Assembly: GCF_002899455.1 (NCBI RefSeq)
Contig: NZ_PPFB01000001.1
Location: 434,001 to 498,000 of the forward strand
Length of the DNA stretch: 64,000 bases
Direction: 5' to 3'
Source: Streptomyces sp. DH-12
GTDB lineage: Bacteria > Actinomycetota > Actinomycetes > Streptomycetales > Streptomycetaceae
This document shows positions 58,021 to 64,000 of this stretch, piece after piece. Both the position numbers and the translations under genes were made by a program. Below the pieces are notes generated by a model. The model saw only the letters and a list, made by a program, of their open reading frames with translations. It was not told the DNA's origin and made no database searches. Positions within the stretch are counted from its first letter, which is position 1. The number at the start of each line of letters is the position of its first letter.

Positions 58021-58890
58021 CTACGCGGCGCCGTCGAGGACTTGGCGCAGGCGGAGCGCGAACTCGTCCGGCTTCCCCGGATGCCCGGACTCCCCGCCGC
58101 AGAAGCCGCCGTGATGGCTCGGGAACACGACCGCCTTCTGCCCGAGGAGTTCGGCGGCCGCGACGGAGGTGCGTGCCGTCAGCAGGTTCTCGGACTCCTC
58201 ACCCACCGCGATCACCACGCGGGTCGGCGCGGCGGTGATCGCGTCGGCGTCCGGCCGGTAGCCGCTGACCGCCCACGACCGGTCGGACAGCAGCGGGTCG
58301 TCGCGTGACCCGTCGTCCTCCGTGGGCATCCCGAACGCGGCGGGATCGGCCGCGGGCTGTGCGAAGTACGCGTCGGTGAACTCGCCCGCCCACGAGGTCA
58401 TGGCCACGAACGCGGCCATCCCGGCCCCCCACCCCCGCTTCTCGTACGCCTCCCGGACCCCGGCCCGCGCCCGCACGGCCGCGGGACCGTCCGGTGTCAG
58501 GGTGATGAGCGGCGGCTCGTGCGCCACCAGCGTGGTTATGTCCGAGGGGTACTTCTCGACCACCGCGAGCGCGGTGACCGCTCCGCCGCTGCTGGCGAAC
58601 ATCTCGACGGGCCCGGCCCCGAGCGCCCCGATGACGGCGTGCACGTCGTCGGCCTGGGTCCGCGGTGTGTGGTCGGTTCGTCCGTCCTTGCGGACACTGC
58701 GACCGAGGCCGCGCGGGTCGTAGGTGACCACGGTCCGCTCGGGGAAGCGCGCGGCGAGCGCGGCGAAGCCGGAAGCGTCCATGGGCTGCCCGATCATCAT
58801 CAAGGGCGGTCGTCCGTCACTGGTCGGCAACGGCCCCCGCACGTCGTAGACGAGGTCCGCGCCGGCTGTCTTAAGCGTGTGAGTTCTCAT
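58021..58890 (-). CDS. Alpha/beta-hydrolase
   Basis: A 289-residue cytosolic alpha/beta-hydrolase. Landmarks are VTYDPRGLGRS, the nucleophile elbow FASSGGAVTAL (an ASSGG variant of GxSxG, with Ser as the nucleophile), VIAVGEESE, and the late catalytic-His region FPSHHGGF. The substrate is unknown. The ATG at 58890 overlaps the TGA of an upstream, possibly broken frame (ATGA), which suggests former co-translation. Confidence 0.9.
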   Translation of the reverse strand: MRTHTLKTAGADLVYDVRGPLPTSDGRPPLMMIGQPMDASGFAALAARFPERTVVTYDPRGLGRSVRKDGRTDHTPRTQADDVHAVIGALGAGPVEMFASSGGAVTALAVVEKYPSDITTLVAHEPPLITLTPDGPAAVRARAGVREAYEKRGWGAGMAAFVAMTSWAGEFTDAYFAQPAADPAAFGMPTEDDGSRDDPLLSDRSWAVSGYRPDADAITAAPTRVVIAVGEESENLLTARTSVAAAELLGQKAVVFPSHHGGFCGGESGHPGKPDEFALRLRQVLDGAA

Positions 58891-59417
58891 ACCCCTTCAG
58901 ACCGGTCCCGCCGCGGAAACTCATCGGTGCGGCCCGCGTCAGGCGGCGTCGTCGGCGGTGTGACGCCCGGCTCCTCCGCGCCTTCGCCCAGGCCGTCGCC
59001 GTCGCCGCAGTCGTGGATCACCTCGGGCAGGGCGTTCGCGGGGACGAGGACCGGCAGCGGCGGAGCGCCGCCGTACCAGGGACCGCGGACGGGCCGGCGG
59101 GTCGCGGCGCCGTCCCGGATCTCGCTGTGACCGACGGGTCTCGCGCCCGTTGCCCCGTCTCCTCCGCCGTCGCCGGCGGTCCCGGCGGCGTCGGCCTCGT
59201 TCCTGCGCCACCGACGACACCGGAACCGGCCTCGGCGACGTCTGCGGCCGGGACGACGGTGACGTCGCCGACGGTGGCGGGCTGGCCGTGGACGGCGGTC
59301 ACCGGAGCACGGCCCCCGAACGGCCGGGCGTTCCGGCAGCCTCACGCAGATGCGCGCGGCCGGCAGGCCGAAGTCCGGCGCGGGACCGGGTGCGCCGTCG
59401 CGCTCGCCGTCGGTCAT
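58887..59417 (-). pseudogene. Possible frameshifted gene coupled to the hydrolase
   Basis: A - strand frame runs from the ATG at 59417 (MTDGERDGAPGPAPDFGLPA) to a stop overlapping the hydrolase ATG. Its middle is a poly-Arg run, which looks like the wrong frame. There, another frame with almost all codons ending in G or C reads VTAVHGQPATVGDVTVVPAA. The C-terminal part in the first frame looks coding again (VRGPWYGGAPPLPVLVPANA). Two compensating frameshifts, near 59330 and 59205, would explain this. It could be a decayed gene or a sequence error. The family is not recognised. The bases 59418-59640 hold no supported gene. Confidence 0.4.
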
Positions 59418-59674
59418 GACGTGGCTCCGGGTGGAGCAGTTCGGCGGTGCCGAGCGTGTGGGCGGCGAGGCCTGCAGGGCGTCGGCATCGCCGTCTTCCG
59501 GGGCGAGGGACGCACCTGACGGCACTTCATGCGCCCGCCCCGCGGGGCGCCACGGACGGTCGCGGTGAGCGACGGTCGGGCCGGCGAGGTGGAGGCGCCC
59601 GCGGAACCGGACGGCGCCGCAGGCCCGTTCGCTCCGGTGTGCACGGCGCGCTGGGCCTGCCCCCGCTCACTCAA

Positions 59675-59710
59675 TAAATACTCCGTGCGCCCTTTCTGGT
59701 GCGAAGGGCG
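59675..59710 (+). promoter_or_regulatory. Possible promoter and leader hairpin of the MfnB-like operon
   Basis: An AT-rich patch, rare here, contains a -10-like TAAATA at 59675-59680. A small hairpin follows (CGCCCTT 59688-59694, AAGGGCG 59704-59710). The first gene starts about 90 bases later. No clear -35 box is visible. Confidence 0.35.
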
Positions 59711-59797
59711 ACGGAAATGATGAGCGCACCACACAGGAACCAGGCGATCCGCGGCCCCCGGGCATCCACCGGGCGGGCCCGCGGCGAAGGAGGCCAG

Positions 59798-60553
59798 GTG
59801 TTGCTTCTCATCTCCCCGGACGGTGTCGAGGAAGCACTCGACTGCGCCAAGGCGGCGGAGCACCTCGACATCGTCGACGTCAAGAAGCCCGACGAGGGCT
59901 CTCTCGGCGCGAACTTCCCCTGGGTCATCAGGGAGATACGCGAAGCGGTCCCGGCGGACAAGCCGGTGTCCGCGACCGTGGGAGATGTCCCCTACAAGCC
60001 CGGCACGGTGGCCCAGGCCGCGCTCGGCGCGGTCGTCTCCGGAGCCACGTACATCAAGGTCGGTCTCTACGGATGCACAACCCCTGACCAGGGCATCGAC
60101 GTCATGCGCGCCGTCGTCCGGGCGGTGAAGGAGCACAACCCGGACGCACTCGTCGTCGCCTCGGGCTATGCCGACGCCCACCGGATCGGCTGCGTCAATC
60201 CGCTCGCGGTGCCCGACATCGCGGCCCGCTCCGGTGCCGACGCGGCCATGCTGGACACCGCCGTGAAGGACGGGACGCGGTTGTTCGACCATGTTCCGCC
60301 GGACGTCTGCGCCGAGTTCGTCCGGCTGGCCCACGCGTCCGGCCGGCTCGCGGCCCTCGCGGGCAGTGTCCGTCAGGACGACCTCGGCGAGCTGACCCGC
60401 ATCGGTACGGACATCGTGGGCGTGCGGGGCGCGGTCTGCGAGGGCGGTGACCGCAACGCCGGGAGGATCCAGCCGCACCTGGTGGCCGCCTTCCGGGCGG
60501 AGATGGACCGGTACGACCGGGAGCGCACCGCCGGCCTTCCCGCAGCGCGCTGA
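59798..60553 (+). CDS. MfnB-like (5-formylfuran-3-yl)methyl phosphate synthase
   Basis: A 251-residue TIM-barrel enzyme closely resembling archaeal MfnB (MJ1099). MfnB condenses two glyceraldehyde-3-phosphates into 4-(hydroxymethyl)-2-furancarboxaldehyde phosphate, the furan of methanofuran. The start [14 protein letters not shown] and [19 protein letters not shown] match the family. Lys29, Lys87, Asp153 and Lys157 (in DVKKP, YIKVG and MLDTAVKDG) line up at a constant +2 offset with the reported MfnB active-site Lys27, Lys85, Asp151 and Lys155. The frame extends upstream, but the GTG at 59798 follows GAAGGAGG; a TTG at 59801 is equally spaced. An aldehyde dehydrogenase gene begins 8 bases downstream. 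Confidence 0.9.
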   Translation: MLLLISPDGVEEALDCAKAAEHLDIVDVKKPDEGSLGANFPWVIREIREAVPADKPVSATVGDVPYKPGTVAQAALGAVVSGATYIKVGLYGCTTPDQGIDVMRAVVRAVKEHNPDALVVASGYADAHRIGCVNPLAVPDIAARSGADAAMLDTAVKDGTRLFDHVPPDVCAEFVRLAHASGRLAALAGSVRQDDLGELTRIGTDIVGVRGAVCEGGDRNAGRIQPHLVAAFRAEMDRYDRERTAGLPAAR

Positions 60554-60561
60554 ACGCCGCC

Positions 60562-61965
60562 ATGCCGACCACCGAGCCCGAACGCGTGCCCGACACCGGG
60601 GCAGCCCGCTTCGCGGTCGTCGACCCGGCCACCGGGGAAGCGTTCGACGAGGCCCCCGATCAGCAGCCGGACGAGCTGGACGCCGTGATCGGCCGGGCGC
60701 ACCGGGCCTGGAGCGTCTGGCGGGCCGACCCCGCCGCGCGCACCACCGCGTTGCGCGCGGCGGCCGACGCGGTGGAGGCGGCCGGCGAGGGCCTCGCCCG
60801 GTCGCTCACCCGGGAACAGGGCAAGCCCCTGGCCGAGTCGTACGCGGAGGTCGCCCGTACGGCGGCCCGCCTGCGCTACTTCGCGGACCTCGCCCCCCGG
60901 ACCCGGCCGATCGACGACGGCCGGCCGGTGCGCAGCGAGATCCGGTGGCGGTCGCTCGGGCCCGTCGCCGCGATCGTGCCGTGGAACTTCCCTCTGCAGC
61001 TCGCGGCGGCGAAGTTCGCGCCCGCTCTGGCGGCCGGCAACACCGTCGTCCTCAAACCCTCTCCGTTCACCCCGCTGGCCACCCGGATGCTGGGGTCCGT
61101 CCTCGCCGCCGTCCTGCCCGAGGACGTCCTGACCGTCGTCACCGGCCGTGAACCCCTCGGTGCCCGTCTCGTGTCCCATCCGGGCATCCGCCACGTCACC
61201 TTCACCGGATCGGTGTCCACCGGGCGGGCGGTCGCCCGGGCGGCGGCGGCCTCGCTCGCCCGGGTGACGCTGGAGCTGGGCGGCAACGACGCGGCCGTCC
61301 TGCTCGACGACGTCGACGTGGAGCGGATCGCCGACCGGCTGTTCTGGGCGGCGTTCCGCAACTGCGGACAGGTCTGCATGGCGGTCAAACGCCTCTACGT
61401 CCCCGCCCGGCTGCACGCCGACGTCGTCGAGGCCCTCGCCCAGCGGGCGAAGACCGTCGCCGTCGGCCCCGGCCTGGACCCCGCGACCGAGCTGGGCCCG
61501 GTCAACAACGCCCCGCAGCTGGCCCGCGTCGAGCAGCTCACACGGCGGGCCCTGGCGGACGGCGCGCGGGCCGCGGCGGGCGGCCGCCGACAGGACGGAC
61601 CGGGCTACTTCTTCGCTCCCACCGTCCTCGTCGACGTGCCGCCCGACAGCCCGGTGGTGACCGGGGAACAGTTCGGACCGGTGCTGCCGGTGCTGCCGTA
61701 CCGGAGCCTGGACGAAGCCGTCGACGCGGCCAACGGCACCGGCTTCGGGCTGGGCGGCTCCGTGTGGGGCACCGACCTCGACCGCGCCGAGGCGGTGGCC
61801 GAGCGGCTCGACTGCGGCACCGCCTGGGTCAACCACCACGCGGAGCTGTCCCTGGCCCAGCCTTTCGCAGGCGTCAAGGACAGCGGCGTCGGTGTCGCGG
61901 GCGGGCCGTGGGGGCTGTACGGCAACCTCCAGCCGTTCGTCGTCCACCGCCCGCTGGAGGCGTGA
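60562..61965 (+). CDS. NAD(P)-dependent aldehyde dehydrogenase
   Basis: A 467-residue class-3-fold aldehyde dehydrogenase. The oxyanion Asn region is IVPWNFPLQLAAAKFAPAL, the cofactor loop FTGSVSTGRAVA, the general-base Glu is in TLELGGNDA, and the nucleophile Cys is in FRNCGQVCMAVKR. The family oxidises aldehydes to acids. Lying 8 bases after the MfnB-like gene, it may oxidise the furan 2-aldehyde, or an aldehyde made by the next enzyme, to a furoic acid. That substrate is inferred from position only. Confidence 0.93.
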   Translation: MPTTEPERVPDTGAARFAVVDPATGEAFDEAPDQQPDELDAVIGRAHRAWSVWRADPAARTTALRAAADAVEAAGEGLARSLTREQGKPLAESYAEVARTAARLRYFADLAPRTRPIDDGRPVRSEIRWRSLGPVAAIVPWNFPLQLAAAKFAPALAAGNTVVLKPSPFTPLATRMLGSVLAAVLPEDVLTVVTGREPLGARLVSHPGIRHVTFTGSVSTGRAVARAAAASLARVTLELGGNDAAVLLDDVDVERIADRLFWAAFRNCGQVCMAVKRLYVPARLHADVVEALAQRAKTVAVGPGLDPATELGPVNNAPQLARVEQLTRRALADGARAAAGGRRQDGPGYFFAPTVLVDVPPDSPVVTGEQFGPVLPVLPYRSLDEAVDAANGTGFGLGGSVWGTDLDRAEAVAERLDCGTAWVNHHAELSLAQPFAGVKDSGVGVAGGPWGLYGNLQPFVVHRPLEA

Positions 61966-61968
61966 CCC

Positions 61969-63075
61969 ATGAGGTTCCAGGCAGCCGTGCTCCGCTCGTA
62001 CGACGCCCCGTTCACGGTGGAGGAGGTGGTTCTGCGGACGGAGCCGGCCGCCGGCGAGGTCCTGGTCGAGATCGCGGGCACCGGGATGTGCCGGACCGAT
62101 CTCGCGGTCCGGCGATCGGCCGGTCGGAGCCCGGTGCCCGCCGTCCTCGGCCACGAGGGCGCCGGGGTCGTGGTCCGCACGGGAGGCGGCCCGGACACCG
62201 GGATCGGCGTCGGTGACCACGTCGTGCTCAGCTTCGACTCCTGCGGACACTGCCCGACCTGCCGCGGTGCGGCCCCCGCCTACTGCGACTCCTTCGCCTC
62301 CCTCAACCTCTTCGGGGGACGCGAGGAGGAGCCGCCCCGGCTCGCCGACGCGTCCGGCGACGCGTTGGCACCCCGGTGGTTCGGGCAGTCCTCGTTCGCC
62401 GAGTACGCCCTCGTCTCCGCTCGCAACGCCGTACGGGTCGATCCCGCACTGCCGCTCGAACTGCTCGGTCCCCTCGGCTGCGGCTCCCTCACCGGCGCCG
62501 GAGCCGTGCTGAACACCTTCGGCGCGGGACCCGGCGACACCCTCGTCGTCCTCGGCGCGGGTGCCGTCGGCCTGACCGCGGTGATGGCGGCGACCGCCGC
62601 GGGCGCACCGACCGTGGCCGTCGACCGGCATCCCGAGAGGCTCGCCGCGGCCGAGCGGTTCGGCGCGATGCCGCTGCCCGCCGCCTCACCCGACCTGCCC
62701 GAGCGGATCCGGCGGCTGACCGACGGCGGCGCCCGCTACGCGCTGGACACCACCGCCTCGCTCCCGCTCATCAACCAGGCGCTCCACGCACTGCGCCCCA
62801 CCGGCACCCTCGGCCTGGTGGCGCGCCTCCACAGCCCGCTCACCCTCGAACCGGGCACCCTCGACCGCGGCCGCAGCGTGCGCCACATCTGCGAAGGGGA
62901 CGCCGTACCCGCGCTGTTGATCCCCCGGCTGATCGGACTGTGGCGGGCCGGACGCTTCCCTTTCGACCAGTTGATCCGCACCTATCCCCTGTCCGGCATC
63001 AACGAGGCCGAACGCGACTGCGACGCGGGCCGTACGGTCAAACCCGTCCTGCTCCCGGACAGGGCGAGCCGATGA
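61969..63075 (+). CDS. Zinc-dependent alcohol dehydrogenase, aryl-alcohol type
   Basis: A 368-residue medium-chain alcohol dehydrogenase. Catalytic-zinc ligands are in TGMCRTDLA and VLGHEGAGVV. The structural-zinc site has FDSCGHCPTCRGAAPAYC. The Rossmann motif is VLGAGAVGLTAVMAA. It is most like the XylB/benzyl-alcohol dehydrogenase branch, which handles aromatic primary alcohols; a hydroxymethylfuran would suit. It begins 3 bases after the aldehyde dehydrogenase stop, clearly in one operon. Confidence 0.93.
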   Translation: MRFQAAVLRSYDAPFTVEEVVLRTEPAAGEVLVEIAGTGMCRTDLAVRRSAGRSPVPAVLGHEGAGVVVRTGGGPDTGIGVGDHVVLSFDSCGHCPTCRGAAPAYCDSFASLNLFGGREEEPPRLADASGDALAPRWFGQSSFAEYALVSARNAVRVDPALPLELLGPLGCGSLTGAGAVLNTFGAGPGDTLVVLGAGAVGLTAVMAATAAGAPTVAVDRHPERLAAAERFGAMPLPAASPDLPERIRRLTDGGARYALDTTASLPLINQALHALRPTGTLGLVARLHSPLTLEPGTLDRGRSVRHICEGDAVPALLIPRLIGLWRAGRFPFDQLIRTYPLSGINEAERDCDAGRTVKPVLLPDRASR

Positions 63076-63154
63076 CCGCGGCCCGCGGCGCCGGGCGCCC
63101 ACTCACCCCGTCCCTTGACATCCGGCAGTTCCCACTCCCGCCGACGGAGGCAGC

Positions 63155-64000
63155 ATGGAAGGCACGACACCCCGGCACACGGACGCGGAAGGCGTGGACG
63201 GAGGAGTGGGCCTGACCGCCCTCCTGGTCGCCGCGTCCCGGGCCATCGAAACCCACCGCCACGACAGTCTGGCCCAGGACGCCTACGCCGAGCACTTCGT
63301 GCGCGCGGCCCCTGCCTGCACCCACTGGCCGCTGCGCATCGAGGAGGTTCCGGACGGGGACGACAACCCGCTGTGGGGGAGGTTCGCCCGCTACTTCGGC
63401 CTGCGGACGAGGGTGCTCGACGACTTCGTCCTCCGGTCGGCCGGTGCGGGCGCCCGCCAAGTGGTCCTGCTGGGGGCGGGGTTGGACACCCGCGCCTTCC
63501 GTCTGGACCTGCCGTCCGACTGCGTCGTCTTCGAGATCGACAGGGCGGGCGTGCTGGCGTTCAAGGAACGGGTGCTCACGGGGCTGCCGGCCGCTCCCGA
63601 GGTGAAGCGCGTCCCCGTGCCGGTCGACCTGCGGGAGGACTGGGCCGGCGCGCTCACCGCCGTCGGCTTCGACCCGGCCGCACCCAGCGTCTGGCTGGCC
63701 GAGGGACTCCTCTTCTACCTGCCGGGCCCCGCCGAGACGTACCTCGTCGACACGGTGGACCGGCTGACCGCCGCAGGCAGTGCTCTGGCCTTCGAGGCCA
63801 AGCTGGAGAAGGACCTCCTGGCGTACCGTGACAGCCCGATCTACACGGCGACGCGCCGGCTGATCGGCATCGACCTGCTCCACCTCTTCGACAAGGGACC
63901 ACGCCCCGACTCCGCGGGCGCCCTGACGGCCAGGGGCTGGTCCACCTCGATGCACACGCCCTTCGAGTTCACCAGGCGGCACGGGCGTGGTCCCCTTCCC
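63155..64000 (+). CDS. Class I SAM-dependent methyltransferase (PPM1/LCMT-like), partial
   Basis: The first 282 residues of a methyltransferase; the frame is still open at the window edge. The SAM-binding region is QVVLLGAGLDTRAFRLDLP, followed by the acidic strand VVFEIDRAGVLAFKERVL. WLAEGLLFYLPG is typical of the actinobacterial TIGR00027/Ppm1-like family, which includes O-methyltransferases of secondary metabolism. The ATG at 63155 follows ACGGAGG. It is 79 bases after the alcohol dehydrogenase and probably belongs to the same pathway, where it could methylate a furan acid or alcohol. Confidence 0.9.
   Translation, partial: MEGTTPRHTDAEGVDGGVGLTALLVAASRAIETHRHDSLAQDAYAEHFVRAAPACTHWPLRIEEVPDGDDNPLWGRFARYFGLRTRVLDDFVLRSAGAGARQVVLLGAGLDTRAFRLDLPSDCVVFEIDRAGVLAFKERVLTGLPAAPEVKRVPVPVDLREDWAGALTAVGFDPAAPSVWLAEGLLFYLPGPAETYLVDTVDRLTAAGSALAFEAKLEKDLLAYRDSPIYTATRRLIGIDLLHLFDKGPRPDSAGALTARGWSTSMHTPFEFTRRHGRGPLP

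Noticed and set aside
1..64000. CRISPR arrays, tRNA or rRNA genes, prophage genes
   Set aside because: No regularly spaced repeats, cloverleaf-like sequences, rRNA signatures or phage structural motifs were noticed on either strand by eye.

Overview
The window is about 64 kb of very GC-rich actinobacterial DNA with strong third-position GC, GTG starts, overlapping stop/start codons and many twin-arginine, lipoprotein and other secreted products. It reads as a Streptomyces chromosome, probably an arm or accessory region, because relics of at least five insertion-sequence families lie between the genes.

Positions 1-18655 hold the end of a nonribosomal peptide cluster on the + strand. The 3' part of a giant NRPS (E-C-A-PCP-E-C-A-PCP-E-C-A-PCP-TE) is followed by an MbtH-like protein and by the three enzymes that turn 4-hydroxyphenylpyruvate into 4-hydroxyphenylglycine (Hpg): hydroxymandelate synthase, hydroxymandelate oxidase and the Hpg aminotransferase. 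The last adenylation domain has a serine-like pocket. The two before it are Hpg/Dpg-like but non-canonical, and each is followed by an epimerase. The product should therefore end in several D-residues and an L-Ser. A hairpin at 18667-18705 closes the cluster.

Positions 18875-22796 contain a Tat-exported metallo-beta-lactamase-fold hydrolase, divergent from a LysR regulator. The LysR gene overlaps a cytosolic penicillin-recognising-fold protein. The layout recalls the blaL / blaA-blaB system of S. cacaoi. An IS3 relic and a snapalysin gene follow.

Positions 23397-33915 carry an MmpL/RND exporter, an IS5 relic, a four-gene operon (two related lipoproteins, a small protein and a membrane M48 protease), and a saccharopine-dehydrogenase-like oxidoreductase divergent from a GlxA-type AraC regulator.

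Positions 33916-46800 carry IS630 and IS701 relics, a CASTOR/POLLUX-like channel and a Tat-exported amine/amino-acid oxidase. They also carry an AA10 lytic polysaccharide monooxygenase behind a DasR-type operator, a DoxX protein, an RTX-repeat protein, a LysR regulator, a streptogrisin-type protease with a chitin-binding module, and a tripeptidyl-aminopeptidase-like lipoprotein.

Positions 46801-53431 carry an IS256 relic, an acetyltransferase broken by a 5-bp duplication, a LysR relic, an AlkZ-like DNA glycosylase, a VOC protein divergent from a WYL regulator, two membrane proteins and an IS3 orfA relic.

Positions 53432-57519 are a leftward iron-siderophore uptake operon (binding lipoprotein, two FecCD permeases, ATPase) behind an iron-box-like palindrome. 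An alpha/beta hydrolase and a possibly frameshifted partner follow.

Positions 59798-64000 are a rightward cluster: an MfnB-like furan synthase with its lysine/aspartate residues conserved, an aldehyde dehydrogenase, a zinc alcohol dehydrogenase and a methyltransferase that runs off the window. It looks like a furan-forming pathway outside methanogens and is the most promising little-described system here.
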